Positions 47,911 to 57,650 of a DNA stretch of 64,000 bases are shown here, piece after piece. A program made the position numbers and the translations under genes. Numbering within the stretch: position 1 is the first letter of the stretch; every line of letters starts with the position of its first letter. Under the pieces are notes generated by a model, which did not search any database, had not been told where the DNA came from, and saw nothing but the letters and a program-made list of their open reading frames with translations. Source of the DNA: Streptomyces sp. NBC_00287 (GTDB lineage Bacteria; Actinomycetota; Actinomycetes; Streptomycetales; Streptomycetaceae); NCBI RefSeq assembly GCF_036173105.1, contig NZ_CP108053.1:2542001-2606000 (forward strand). The letters are read 5' to 3'.

Positions 47911-48546
47911 ATGGCCATGGAAAGCAGCAGCGCCGCGTCGGGCGGCAGCACCCGCCGTGAGGCCACCCGGCAGAAGCTCTACGAGGCCGCCGTCACGCTC
48001 ATCGCCGAGCAGGGTTTCTCCGCCACCACGGTGGACGAGATCGCCGAACGGGCCGGGGTCGCGAAGGGCACGGTCTACTACAACTTCGCGAGCAAGTCGG
48101 TCCTCTTCGAGGAGCTGCTGCGACACGGCGTGGGCCTGCTCAGGGCCTCCCTCCAGGAGGCGGCCGAGCGCACGGACCGCGACGGCGGCAGCAAGGTCGA
48201 CGCCCTGGACGCGATGATCCGCGCGGGGCTCGGCTTCATCGCCGCCTATCCGTCCTTCACCCAGCTGTACGTGGCCGAGCTGTGGCGCACCAACCGGGCC
48301 TGGCAGTCCACGCTCATGGTGGTCCGGCAGGACGTGGTCGCCGTGGTGGAGGGCGTGCTGCGCGATGGCGTGGCGAACGGCGAGTTCAGCGACGAGATCG
48401 ACATCCAGCTGACCGCCGCCGCACTGGTCGGCATGGTCCTGGTGGCCGCCCTGGACTGGCAGTCCTTCCAGCCGGAGCGCTCCCTGGACGACGTGCACGC
48501 GGCGCTGTCGCGGCTGCTCCAGGGTCGGGTCAGCGGCCGGGGCTGA
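47911..48546 (+). CDS. TetR-family transcriptional regulator
   Basis: 211 residues. N-terminal helix-turn-helix (LYEAAVTLIAEQGFSATTVDEIAERAGVAKGTVYYNFASK, residues about 24-64) and a TetR C-terminal ligand domain. Last gene of the ABC/YhgE operon, so it is expected to control it through the 45026-45047 palindrome. ATG at 47911 chosen; a GTG at 47890 that overlaps the previous stop (GTGA) is the alternative. The ligand is unknown. Confidence 0.92.
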   Translation: MAMESSSAASGGSTRREATRQKLYEAAVTLIAEQGFSATTVDEIAERAGVAKGTVYYNFASKSVLFEELLRHGVGLLRASLQEAAERTDRDGGSKVDALDAMIRAGLGFIAAYPSFTQLYVAELWRTNRAWQSTLMVVRQDVVAVVEGVLRDGVANGEFSDEIDIQLTAAALVGMVLVAALDWQSFQPERSLDDVHAALSRLLQGRVSGRG

Positions 48547-48564
48547 GGCTTCGCGCACAGACGA

Positions 48565-48618
48565 AAGCGCCGGTCCGAGATGGCCACGTCCCCCACGGGC
48601 CACCGCGAACCGGCGCTT
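48565..48618 (+). terminator. Terminator after tetR
   Basis: AAGCGCCGGT (48565-48574) pairs perfectly with ACCGGCGCTT (48609-48618); a nested TGGCC/GGCCA stem lies inside. The rest of the 370-bp gap (48547-48916) contains no gene. Confidence 0.6.
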
Positions 48619-48841
48619 CCTTCGTGCTCCCCCGTTCCCCCGTTGGTCCCCCGTCCGGTCGTTCCCCCGGGTTCCCCGTGTCTCGCTTCCGCCGACGCGC
48701 GGCCGGCGGAAGGAGCGGATCCAGGGCGGCTCCGTTCCGGCGCCCCGTGTCGCCGGTGCCGGAGCCGTGCCCCTTCTCCGTGCCTCCACTCTCCCGTTCA
48801 CACAGGTCGGGGCCCATCCGCGCGCGTACTCATCTCACGGC

Positions 48842-48859
48842 CTGAGTACACGTACTCAG
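48842..48859. promoter_or_regulatory. Palindrome CTGAGTAC-AC-GTACTCAG
   Basis: Perfect 8-bp arms, 2-nt centre, 58 bp before the flavoprotein start. A further GTACTCA copy is at 48826-48832, so three copies of the same 7-mer lie within 35 bp. Likely an operator for the flavoprotein gene; binder unknown. Confidence 0.5.
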
Positions 48860-48916
48860 CCATGCGCACGCAGGCCCAGGCCGTGACTGTCAGTGGCGGC
48901 CGATAAAGTCCCTGAC

Positions 48917-50416
48917 ATGGCACGGATTGCGGTGATCGGCGCCGGGATGGGCGCGATGGCGGCCGGGGCCCGGCTGGCCGTCGCGGGCAACCGGGTGGCG
49001 GTGTACGAGCGGACGGAGACGTACGGCGGAGCGGTGCGCCGCTTCGAGCGGGACGGCTTCTCCTTCGACACCGGCCCCGGTCTGCTGACGCTGCCCGCCG
49101 TCTGGCGCGATCTGTTCGTCAAGACCGGCAAGGAGCCCCTGGAGGACCGCGTCGAGCTGGTCCAGGTCGACCCGTCCTCGCGGCATGTCTTCGCGGACGG
49201 CACCGAGGTCGCGCTGCCGAACGCCTCACGCGCGGGCGTCGTCGCGGCCCTGGACCAGGCGCTCGGCGCGGGCGCGGGCGGACGCTGGGGCGACTTCCTG
49301 GTCCGGGCCCGCGAGGCCTGGGACCGCAGCCGCAGACCGCTCCTGGAGGAGCCCCTGTGGCCCAACTGGCAGGTGCTGGCCGAGCGCGAGCCCTATCCGG
49401 CGGTCCCGCACAAGCGCCTGCTGCGCACCCGCCGGGCCACCACCCTCGCCGAGATCGGCGCCTGGGAGCTGCGCGACCCCCGGCTGACCGCCCTGCTGGA
49501 GAGCCACGCGCTTGCGTACGGTCTGGATCCGCAGGCCACTCCGGCGAGCGCGGCCGTCCTGCCGTACCTGGAGCACGCGTTCGGCACCTGGTATGTGCGG
49601 GGCGGCATGCGGGAGCTGGCGCGTGCGGTGTACGAGCGGTGTCTGGCCCGGAAGGTGGAGTTTCACTTCGGCGCCGAGGTGACCGGGGTGCTGGAGAAGG
49701 ACGGCAGGGCGGCGGGCCTTGAGCTCGCGGACGGGGCGGTGGCCGAGGCGGACTTCGTGGTCGGTACGCGGCCGTGGGGCCTGACCGGTCATGAGCTGTA
49801 CGGCACCGAGCAGGTCGCGCCGCGCCCCGAGAGGGCAGCAGCGGGCCGGGTCGTGGTCTGCCTGGCGCTGCGCGGTGCGCGCGAAGCGGGTGCCGCGCAC
49901 CGGACGGTGGTGCACGCCCCGGACCGGGAAGCCGAGTTGGGCGCCTTCGGGCTCGGTGAGCCTCCCACCCGGCCGACGGTCCGCGTCGACCGCCCCGACG
50001 ACCCCGCCCTCAGGCCCGACGAGGAGCACGAGTCGGTGGTCCTCACGGCGACGGTGCCCTCCCGGACGCGGTACGACTGGACCGCGCCCGGCGCCGCCGA
50101 CTCCTTCGCGGACCGGATGATCGAGGCAGCCGAGCGCGCGCTACCGGGACTGCGCGAGCGGACGCTGTGGCGTGAGGTCCGTACGCCGGTGCACACCGAG
50201 GCGGAGACGGGCGCCGAGGGCGGCGCAGTGCCCGCGCCCGCGCTGGCCGCGGCGGAGGGGACCTTCCTGTACCCGGCCAACAGCACACGGATACCGGGCC
50301 TGTTCAGCGTCGGCGGCTGGTCGCACCCGGGGGGCGGTCTCCCCCACGCGGGCATGTCGGGCGCGCTGGTCGCCGGACTGATCGTGGAGGGACCGGACTT
50401 CCAGGGCTCGCAGTGA
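48917..50416 (+). CDS. Phytoene-desaturase-like FAD-dependent oxidoreductase
   Basis: 499 residues. The N-terminal dinucleotide motif IAVIGAGMGAMAAGARLA and the following YERTETYGGAVRRFERDGFSFDTGPGLLTLP match the CrtI/NAD(P)-binding amine-oxidase superfamily. The C-terminal FLYPANSTRIPGLFSVGGWSHPGGGLPHAGMSG FAD-contact motif is present (quoted here by parts). No carotenoid genes are nearby, so the substrate is open. ATG at 48917 has no good ribosome site. Confidence 0.88.
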   Translation: MARIAVIGAGMGAMAAGARLAVAGNRVAVYERTETYGGAVRRFERDGFSFDTGPGLLTLPAVWRDLFVKTGKEPLEDRVELVQVDPSSRHVFADGTEVALPNASRAGVVAALDQALGAGAGGRWGDFLVRAREAWDRSRRPLLEEPLWPNWQVLAEREPYPAVPHKRLLRTRRATTLAEIGAWELRDPRLTALLESHALAYGLDPQATPASAAVLPYLEHAFGTWYVRGGMRELARAVYERCLARKVEFHFGAEVTGVLEKDGRAAGLELADGAVAEADFVVGTRPWGLTGHELYGTEQVAPRPERAAAGRVVVCLALRGAREAGAAHRTVVHAPDREAELGAFGLGEPPTRPTVRVDRPDDPALRPDEEHESVVLTATVPSRTRYDWTAPGAADSFADRMIEAAERALPGLRERTLWREVRTPVHTEAETGAEGGAVPAPALAAAEGTFLYPANSTRIPGLFSVGGWSHPGGGLPHAGMSGALVAGLIVEGPDFQGSQ

Positions 50417-50433
50417 CCGGGCCCCGGCAGTGA

Positions 50434-51390
50434 TCAGAAGCGGTACTGCTCGTCGTACCCGCCGCCCTGCTGCCCCTGGCCGCCCTGGTAGGGGTACTGC
50501 TGCTCCGGCGGGAGTTCACCGCCGTAGGGGTCGTCGGTGCTGCGCTGCTGCGGGACCCACACCCCGCCGGGCGGGGTCGTCTCGCCGGTGTAGGTGCCGG
50601 TGACGTACTGGTCCTGGGCGTAGCCCTGCTGGCCGTACTGCTGGCCATAGCTCGCGTCGTACGAGCCGCCGCCGTAGGTCTGGGTGCCGATGTACGGGTC
50701 GGAGTAGGCGGCGTACTGCTGCTGTCCGGTCGTGTCGTAGCCGTACTGCTGCTGGTCGTACCCGGTGTAGCCGTCGTAGCCGTAGCCCTGGTCGGTGCCC
50801 TGGGACGCGGCCGCGTACTGGTCCTGCGGCTGCTGGGCCGCCGCCGCGTAGGAGGGGTCCGGGTTGGTGCCGTAGATGCCGTAGGAGCCGGTGTCGTCCG
50901 GCAGGGGCTGCGGCTCGTAGATCGCCGTGGTCTCGGCGGCCGAGGGGCCCGCCGCGCGCGAGGGCGTGAAGACGTCGTCGCGGTCGTAGGCGTCGTCCTG
51001 GCCGTAGCCGGCGCTGTCGCGGCCGTAGCGGCCCTCGTCGCCGTAGTGGGCCTCGCCCGCTTCGAGGTCGGAGACCTCCAGCGTCGGGTCCTGGTGCTCC
51101 GGCTCGCCGCGGCGACGCTTGGAACCGCCCAGCGCCGGAGCGTTCACCGCCCAGCCGGACGCGAAGCCGCGGCGGAAGGACAGCGTGACGTAGGTCTGGC
51201 CGATCGCGAAGGCCGCCGCGCCCAGCCCGATGACGATCACGGACGGGATCAGCACCCCGAGCACCACACCGAGGAAGCCGACGAAGGCGAGCAGCCGCCA
51301 GCGCAGGCGTGCCTTGTACTGCAGCAGCACCTCACCGAGCAGCCACAGCGCGACGATTCCGAACGCGATGTAGAGGACCGTCCAGCCCAT
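50434..51390 (-). CDS. Membrane protein with Tyr/Gln/Gly-rich tail
   Basis: 318 residues. Two to three membrane segments in residues 1-65 (MGWTVLYIAFGIVALWLLGE and a second hydrophobic stretch 32-60) and a short basic loop, then an acidic part and a tail (about 150-318) very rich in Tyr, Gln, Gly, Asp and Pro, with YGYDGYTGYDQQQYGYD-like repeats. No enzyme motif. The tail is prion-like in composition. It stands alone between the flavoprotein (convergent) and metF; ATG at 51390. Function unknown. Confidence 0.85.
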   Translation of the reverse strand: MGWTVLYIAFGIVALWLLGEVLLQYKARLRWRLLAFVGFLGVVLGVLIPSVIVIGLGAAAFAIGQTYVTLSFRRGFASGWAVNAPALGGSKRRRGEPEHQDPTLEVSDLEAGEAHYGDEGRYGRDSAGYGQDDAYDRDDVFTPSRAAGPSAAETTAIYEPQPLPDDTGSYGIYGTNPDPSYAAAAQQPQDQYAAASQGTDQGYGYDGYTGYDQQQYGYDTTGQQQYAAYSDPYIGTQTYGGGSYDASYGQQYGQQGYAQDQYVTGTYTGETTPPGGVWVPQQRSTDDPYGGELPPEQQYPYQGGQGQQGGGYDEQYRF

Positions 51391-51446
51391 GTACGCCCCT
51401 CTCCCAGTGGCCGTTACGCAGTGTGTCGTACAGCGGTGCGGCCGGT

Positions 51447-52370
51447 CTAGGCCTGCGGGGGATGGTGCAGGCCCAGGTTCTCGTAGATCTCCAGGGTCGC
51501 CGTGGAGTTGTTGAGCGTGATGAAGTGCAGTCCGGGCACTCCCTCGGCCAGCAGCCGCGCGCAGAACTCCGTGGCGAACTCGATGCCCATGGAGCGTACA
51601 GCGGCCGGATCGTCTTTTGCTGTGAGGATCCGCTCTTTCAGAGCCGCCGGGAAGGCCGCGTTGGTCAGGGACGGGATGCGGTCCAACGTCTTCACACTGG
51701 CAATCGGCATGATCTCGGGGATGATCGGGGTCGTGCAGCCGGCCGCGTCGACCCGGTCACGCAGCCGCAGATAGTCCTCCGGCTCGAAGAACATCTGGGT
51801 GATCGCGTAGTCCGCGCCGGCCCGGCACTTGTCGACGAAGTGCCGGACGTCCGTCTCCCACTCCGCGGAGCGCGGGTGCATCGCGGGGAAGGCCGCGACG
51901 CCCACACAGAAGTCGCCGGACGCCTTGATCAGTTCGACGAGCTCGGCGGCGTAGGTCAGGCCCTGCGGGTGCGGCACCCAGTCGCCCATGGGGTCGCCGG
52001 GCGGGTCGCCGCGCAGCGCGAGCATGTTGCGGATCCCGGCGTCGGCGTACTGCCCGATGATGTTGCGCAGGTCGGCCACCGAGTGGTCGACCGCGGTGAG
52101 GTGGGCGATCGGGGTGAGCGTGGTGTCGGAGGCGATGGCCTCGGTCGCCTTGACCGTGCCGGCGCGGGTGGTGCCGCCCGCGCCGTAGGTCACGGAGACG
52201 AAGTCGGGCGCCACGGCCTCGACCCGGCGCAGCGCGTTCCACAGGTTCCGCTCGCCCTTCGGGGTCTTCGGGGCGTAGAACTCGAACGAGTACGTCGTCT
52301 TGCCGGTCGCGAGCATGTCGCGCACGGTACGAGCGTGGTCCGACCTGGTGGATGCGGTGCCGAGGGCCAT
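51447..52370 (-). CDS. metF: 5,10-methylenetetrahydrofolate reductase
   Basis: 307 residues; reduces methylene-THF to methyl-THF for methionine synthesis. TIM-barrel FAD enzyme: [18 protein letters not shown] at the front (catalytic Glu), [10 protein letters not shown] flavin/folate loop, and [15 protein letters not shown] at 52370 with no convincing ribosome site. Confidence 0.96.
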   Translation of the reverse strand: MALGTASTRSDHARTVRDMLATGKTTYSFEFYAPKTPKGERNLWNALRRVEAVAPDFVSVTYGAGGTTRAGTVKATEAIASDTTLTPIAHLTAVDHSVADLRNIIGQYADAGIRNMLALRGDPPGDPMGDWVPHPQGLTYAAELVELIKASGDFCVGVAAFPAMHPRSAEWETDVRHFVDKCRAGADYAITQMFFEPEDYLRLRDRVDAAGCTTPIIPEIMPIASVKTLDRIPSLTNAAFPAALKERILTAKDDPAAVRSMGIEFATEFCARLLAEGVPGLHFITLNNSTATLEIYENLGLHHPPQA

Positions 52371-52479
52371 ACCCGCAGGTTAGTCAGGGGGCGACGGTCC
52401 CCCAACCGGATGCCGGATATTTGCCCGAATTGTCGGGTTGTTGTCCAGCCCTTGGACAAAAGGCGCCTCTTGAGAGCTG

Positions 52480-53127
52480 CTACGCCTGCCGCAACCGCTT
52501 CGCGAACTCCGCCGCCGCGGCCCCGGGGTCGTCCGCCTCCGTGATCGCCCGTACGACGACGACCCGGCGGGCGCCCGCTTCGAGCACCTCGTCGAGGTTG
52601 CCGAGGTCGATGCCGCCGATGGCGAACCAGGGGCGGTCGGTGCCGAGGGCGGCGGTGTGCCGGACCAGGTCCAGGCCGGGGGCATGGCGGCCGGGCTTGG
52701 TCGGGGTGGGCCAGCAGGGGCCGGTGCAGAAGTAGTCCACGCCCTCCTGGTCGGCGGCCGCCTCGGCCTCGGACTCCGCGTGCGTGGAGCGGCCTATGAG
52801 GACGTCGTCGCCGAGGATCGCCCGGGCGACGGACACCGGGAGGTCGCCCTGGCCGAGGTGCAGGACGTCGACGCCCGCGGCGTGCGCGACGTCCGCGCGG
52901 TCGTTGACCGCGAGGAGCTTGCCGTGCCGCGCGCAGGCGTCGGCGAAGACCGCCAGGTGCTCCAGCTCCTCGGCGGCCTCCATGCCCTTGTCGCGCAGCT
53001 GCACGATGTCGACACCGCCCGCCAGAGCCGCGTCCAGGAACTCGGCGAGGTCGCCCTGGCGCTTGCGGGCGTCCGTGCACAGGTAGAGCCGGGCGTCGCT
53101 GAAGCGGTCGCGTGCGGTGTCGGGCAT
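52480..53127 (-). CDS. thiE: Thiamine-phosphate synthase
   Basis: 215 residues. It joins the HMP pyrophosphate and thiazole phosphate to make thiamine phosphate. TIM-barrel motifs: [44 protein letters not shown] and [17 protein letters not shown] at 53127 follows GGGGGAA. It is about 2.3 kb away from, and on the opposite strand to, thiO-thiS-thiG, and no TPP riboswitch is seen before it. Confidence 0.95.
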   Translation of the reverse strand: MPDTARDRFSDARLYLCTDARKRQGDLAEFLDAALAGGVDIVQLRDKGMEAAEELEHLAVFADACARHGKLLAVNDRADVAHAAGVDVLHLGQGDLPVSVARAILGDDVLIGRSTHAESEAEAAADQEGVDYFCTGPCWPTPTKPGRHAPGLDLVRHTAALGTDRPWFAIGGIDLGNLDEVLEAGARRVVVVRAITEADDPGAAAAEFAKRLRQA

Positions 53128-53201
53128 ACGTGTTCCCCCGTGATCGGTGGTGTACGGGCCGCGGGCGCGCCGTGACCCGTACACCGGGACTGTTGATCAG
53201 T

Positions 53202-53573
53202 TCAGACGGCGAGCGCCTGGGCGCGGCGCTTCACCTCCGTGCCGCGATTCTCGCTCAAGGCCTGCGCGGGGGTGCCGGGCAGGCTGTCGTCGGGGGTGAA
53301 GAGCCACTCCAGCATCTCTTCGTCGGTGAAGCCGTCGTCCCGCAGCAGCGTCAGGGTCCCGGACAGGCCCTTGACCACCTTCTGCTCGGCCCCGTCGATG
53401 AAGGCGGCGGGGACGTGCAGCGCGCGGTTCTCACCACGGCGTACGGCGATGAGCTGGCCGTCCTTGACCAGCTGCCGCACACGCGTCACCTCGACGCCGA
53501 GCTGTTCGGCGATGTCGGGGAGGGTGAGCCAGGCGGGGACGAGAGCATCGATCTTTGCGTCAATCTCGGTCAC
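53202..53573 (-). CDS. Rv2175c-family DNA-binding protein
   Basis: 123 residues. N-terminal winged-helix-like segment (LTLPDIAEQLGVEVTRVRQLVKDGQLIAVRRGENRALHVPAAF) matches Rv2175c of M. tuberculosis, a substrate of the kinase PknL. The C-terminal part ends in a basic helix. GTG start at 53573. A PASTA kinase lies 4 kb away, so kinase-linked control is plausible but not shown. Confidence 0.88.
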   Translation of the reverse strand: MTEIDAKIDALVPAWLTLPDIAEQLGVEVTRVRQLVKDGQLIAVRRGENRALHVPAAFIDGAEQKVVKGLSGTLTLLRDDGFTDEEMLEWLFTPDDSLPGTPAQALSENRGTEVKRRAQALAV

Positions 53574-53639
53574 AGGACAAGCCTGCCATCTGGCACTGAC
53601 AACAGGAAGCCAGGCCGGTCCGACCAGGCACGACGTTCG

Positions 53640-54857
53640 CTATGCCAGCGCCGCCTTCAGCGGCCTCGCCGGATCCGCCAGCAACTCCGGATCCATCCGC
53701 GCGCCCGCCTCGATCAGCCGCCGCCCCTGGGCCAGATCCCGGGGCCGACCCACCGCCAACAGGGCGACCAGGCGGCCCTCATGCAGCCAGCAGACCGTCC
53801 AGGCGGGGCCGGTCGGGTCGCCGCGCCACAGGGTGGTGTCGGCCGCCACGTGGTGGCCGGCGTACTGGACGAAGCGGCCGAACTGCTCGGACCAGAAGTA
53901 CGGGACCGGGTCGTAGGCCACGGGGGCCTCGCCGATGATGTCGGCGGCGACCGTGCGCGGGCCCTGGAGGGCGTTGTCCCAGTGGTGGACCAGGAGGCGC
54001 TCGCCGTACCGGGCGGAGGGGAAGGAGGCGCAGTCGCCGACCGCGTAGACGTCGGGCACGGAGGTGCGCAGATGGTCGTCGGCCACCACCTCGCCCTGCG
54101 CGCCGAGCTCGATGCCGGAGCCGGCCAGCCAGGCGGTGGCCGGACGGGCGCCGATGCCGACGACGACGGCGCCCGCGGGCAGTCGCGAGCCGTCGTCGAG
54201 GATCACCGCGCCGGGCTCGACGTGCGCCACGCGCGCGTGGGTGCGCAGTTCGGCCCCGCTGTCGGCGTACCAGGCGGCCATCGGCGCGGCCACCTCGGCG
54301 GGCAGCGCACCCGCGAGCGGCCGGTCCGCGGCCTCGACGACCGTCACCGAGCAGCCCGCCTCGCGCGCGGCGGTGGCGAACTCGGCGCCGATCCAGCCCG
54401 CGCCGACGACCACGATGTCGTGCTGCCGGACAAGCACCGGCCGCAGCCGCTCGGCATCGTCCAGGGTGCGCAGCAGATGCACCCCGGGGACGCCCTCGGC
54501 GCCCGGCAGCTGAATCGGTTCGGCACCGGTGGCGAGGACGAGGACGTCGTACGGGACCGGTCCCTCGGCGGTGTCCAGCTCATGGTCGGCCGGGCGCACG
54601 CCCAGCACCTCGCGGCCGAGGCCGAGTTCGATGCCGAGCGCCTCGAAGTCCACGTCGAAGGCGGATCCCTCGGCCTTGCCGAGCAGGACGGCCTTGGACA
54701 GCGGGGGGCGGTCGTAGGGCTGGTGGGGTTCGGCGCCGATCACTCGTACCGTGCCCGTGAAGCCCTGTTCCCGAAGGGCGACCGCGGTCTGGACGCCGGC
54801 CATGCCCGCGCCGACCACCACCACCCGCCGCTGCGACGTCGTCGTCTGCTCGCTCAC
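53640..54857 (-). CDS. FAD-dependent NAD(P)-oxidoreductase (ferredoxin reductase-like)
   Basis: 405 residues. FAD motif VVVVGAGMAGVQTAVALREQ, the second dinucleotide motif VVVGAGWIGAEFATAAREAG, and VYAVGDCASF (FAD O3' contact) identify the rubredoxin/ferredoxin reductase family with a C-terminal reductase domain. It may feed electrons to a ferredoxin or cytochrome P450; partner unknown. GTG at 54857 just before a palindrome that probably controls it. Divergent organisation with none: its upstream neighbour is on the same strand. Confidence 0.88.
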   Translation of the reverse strand: MSEQTTTSQRRVVVVGAGMAGVQTAVALREQGFTGTVRVIGAEPHQPYDRPPLSKAVLLGKAEGSAFDVDFEALGIELGLGREVLGVRPADHELDTAEGPVPYDVLVLATGAEPIQLPGAEGVPGVHLLRTLDDAERLRPVLVRQHDIVVVGAGWIGAEFATAAREAGCSVTVVEAADRPLAGALPAEVAAPMAAWYADSGAELRTHARVAHVEPGAVILDDGSRLPAGAVVVGIGARPATAWLAGSGIELGAQGEVVADDHLRTSVPDVYAVGDCASFPSARYGERLLVHHWDNALQGPRTVAADIIGEAPVAYDPVPYFWSEQFGRFVQYAGHHVAADTTLWRGDPTGPAWTVCWLHEGRLVALLAVGRPRDLAQGRRLIEAGARMDPELLADPARPLKAALA

Positions 54858-54873
54858 CTGATCACCATAGACA

Positions 54874-54890
54874 ACTGACAATTTGTCAGT
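54874..54890. promoter_or_regulatory. Palindrome ACTGACAA-T-TTGTCAGT
   Basis: Perfect 8-bp arms with a 1-nt centre, 17 bp before the flavoprotein start. Typical of TetR-type sites. It has the same ACTGAC/GTCAGT half-site words as 45026-45047 but with different spacing. It touches the stop codon of the upstream gene. Confidence 0.6.
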
Positions 54891-55240
54891 CAGCCGTCGT
54901 GCCGCGTGACCTGCTCCACAACGCTGGTCCCCGAGCCCGGCCGGGACTCCCACTCCCAGGTCTCCTCCAGGCGCACCCGCCCGTCGGGCAGCTCCACGAC
55001 CGCCGACACACAGTGCCCGGACGACGTGGTCCCGTCGTGCCCCAGCTGCACATACCGGAAGTCCAGCCGGTCACCCACACGCGTACCCACCAGATGCCCG
55101 CGTACGACATCGCCGCCCGCGTACTCGGCCCAGATCGCGCCGTCCTTCTCGTGGTAGGTGAACCGGGTCCGCGTACCCACCTGACCTGCGGCCTGGTCGG
55201 CGACGGGGGCGAGGACGAGGCCGTCGAGCGAGCGGGGCAT
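54890..55240 (-). CDS. Small conserved protein of unknown function
   Basis: 116 residues, mostly beta-strand by sequence. Motifs TRFTYHEKDGAIWAEYAGGDVVRGHLVGTR and LDFRYVQLGHDGTTSSGHC recall a widespread bacterial family sometimes mis-labelled N-acetylglutamate synthase; there is no acetyltransferase signature here. ATG at 55240 with GGGAG upstream. Its stop overlaps the palindrome at 54874-54890. Confidence 0.75.
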   Translation of the reverse strand: MPRSLDGLVLAPVADQAAGQVGTRTRFTYHEKDGAIWAEYAGGDVVRGHLVGTRVGDRLDFRYVQLGHDGTTSSGHCVSAVVELPDGRVRLEETWEWESRPGSGTSVVEQVTRHDG

Positions 55241-55295
55241 GGGACAAGGCTCCCTTACAGAGGCGCGGAACCACGGGCTAGGGTGGCCAACGTAA

Positions 55296-55393
55296 AGCAC
55301 TCGCGGGAGCCCGGACGCACCGGGCTGAGAGGGAGGCTGGCGGCCTCCGACCGTACGAACCTGATCCGGGTCATGCCGGCGAAGGGAGGGGCT
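55296..55393 (+). ncRNA. TPP riboswitch
   Basis: Contains the THI-box core: GGGAGCCC, CACCGGGCTGAGAGGGAGGC, then ACGAACCTGATCCGGGTCATGCCGGCGAAGGGAGG (given in parts, 55305-55389). It precedes thiO directly, and the GGGAGG is also the ribosome site, so thiamine pyrophosphate binding should hide it and stop translation. Boundaries are approximate. Confidence 0.95.
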
Positions 55394-55401
55394 GGACGCC
55401 C

Positions 55402-56559
55402 ATGTCGCCTACGCGTACGTCAGACGTCCTCGTCTTGGGGGGCGGAATCATCGGCCTGGTCACGGCGTGGCGGGCCGCACAGCGCGGGTTCGCCACGGCC
55501 GTGGTGGACCCCGAACCGGGCGGCGGCGCCGCCCAGGTGGCGGCCGGCATGCTGGCCGCCGTCACGGAACTGCACTACGGCGAGCAGACGCTGCTCGGCC
55601 TGAATCTGGCCTCGGCCCGCCGCTACCCCGAGTTCGCGGCCGAGCTCACCGAGCTCACCGGACAGGACCTCGGGTACCGGCAGTGCGGCACGCTCGCGGT
55701 CGCGCTGGATGCCGACGACCGCGCGCATCTGCGTGAACTGCACGCCCTGCAGCGGGAGTCGGGGCTCGACTCCGAGTGGCTGTCCGGGCGGGACTGCCGG
55801 CGGCTGGAGCCGATGCTCGCGCCGAGTGTGCGCGGTGGGCTCCGGGTGGACGGCGACCACCAGATCGACCCACGGCGCCTGGCACGCGCGCTGGTGACCG
55901 CTTGCGAGCGGGCGGGCGTGGTCTTCCACCGGTCGTGGGCGTCCCGGCTCTCCGTCGTCCAGGGGCGCGCGGCGGGGTGCGTGACCGACGACGGCACCGC
56001 CCTCGGCGCCGGGCAGGTGGTCCTGGCGGCCGGCAGCCTCAGCGGGCGGCTCGCGGGCGTCCCGGAGGACGTACTGCCTCCCGTACGGCCCGTGAAGGGA
56101 CAGGTGCTGCGGCTGACCGTGCCGAAGCGGCAGGCGCCGTTCCTGAGCCGGACCGTACGAGCGGTGGTGCGCGGCAGCCAGGTCTATCTGGTGCCGCGGG
56201 AGAACGGCGAGCTGGTCGTCGGGGCGACCAGCGAGGAAATGGGCTGGGACACGACGGTGACCGCGGGGGGCGTGTACGAGCTGCTGCGCGACGCGCACGA
56301 GCTGATGCCGGGCATCACCGAACTGCCGCTGACGGAGACCCGCGCGGGGCTGCGTCCCGGGTCCCCCGACAACGCGCCGCTGCTGGGCCCGACCGGACTC
56401 GACGGGCTGCTGCTGGCGACCGGGCACTACCGCAACGGCGTGCTGCTCACCCCGGTCACCGGGGACGCCCTCGCGCACGCCCTGGCCACCGGTGAACTCC
56501 CGGACGAGGCACGTCCGTTCAGCCCGAAGCGGTTCGCACTCACGGAGCAGCCCGTATGA
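55402..56559 (+). CDS. thiO: Glycine oxidase ThiO
   Basis: 385 residues. FAD enzyme of the D-amino-acid oxidase family that oxidises glycine to the imine used for thiazole synthesis. FAD motif VLVLGGGIIGLVTAWRAA; C-terminal GLRPGSPDNAPLLGPTGLDGLLLATGHYRNGVLL is the active-site Arg and flavin contact (by parts). ATG at 55402, 9 bp after the riboswitch. Overlaps thiS by 4 bp (ATGA). Confidence 0.94.
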   Translation: MSPTRTSDVLVLGGGIIGLVTAWRAAQRGFATAVVDPEPGGGAAQVAAGMLAAVTELHYGEQTLLGLNLASARRYPEFAAELTELTGQDLGYRQCGTLAVALDADDRAHLRELHALQRESGLDSEWLSGRDCRRLEPMLAPSVRGGLRVDGDHQIDPRRLARALVTACERAGVVFHRSWASRLSVVQGRAAGCVTDDGTALGAGQVVLAAGSLSGRLAGVPEDVLPPVRPVKGQVLRLTVPKRQAPFLSRTVRAVVRGSQVYLVPRENGELVVGATSEEMGWDTTVTAGGVYELLRDAHELMPGITELPLTETRAGLRPGSPDNAPLLGPTGLDGLLLATGHYRNGVLLTPVTGDALAHALATGELPDEARPFSPKRFALTEQPV

Positions 56560-56756
56560 ACATCTCGGTCAACGGCGAGCGTCGGCGGATCGAGCCGGGC
56601 ACGGCTCTCGACACGCTCGTGAAGTCCCTCACCGCGGCGCCCTCCGGAGTGGCCGCCGCGCTCAACGAAACCGTCGTCCCGCGCGCGCAGTGGTCCTCGA
56701 CGTCCCTCTCCGAGGGGGACCGGGTCGAGGTCCTCACCGCCGTCCAAGGAGGCTGA
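56556..56756 (+). CDS. thiS: Sulfur carrier protein ThiS
   Basis: 66 residues, ubiquitin-like fold, ending in QGG; the C-terminal Gly is thiocarboxylated to carry sulfur. The ATG overlaps the thiO stop by 4 bp. Next gene is thiG, 3 bp on. Confidence 0.95.
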   Translation: MNISVNGERRRIEPGTALDTLVKSLTAAPSGVAAALNETVVPRAQWSSTSLSEGDRVEVLTAVQGG

Positions 56757-57554
<798 letters not shown>

Positions 57555-57588
57555 ACGGCCCGGTGGGTTGCGTCACAGGTCGGCTTCA

Positions 57589-57613
57589 GTCCCGCTCCTA
57601 AATCGGGCGGGAC
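57589..57613 (+). terminator. Possible terminator of the thi operon
   Basis: GTCCCGC / GCGGGAC with two further pairs (about 9 bp) and an AT-rich loop, 35 bp after thiG. No T-tract; it lies close to the kinase promoter. Confidence 0.45.
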
Positions 57614-57650
57614 GGCAGTCGTGTCAGTCGCTGCTCGTACACTCGCCTGC

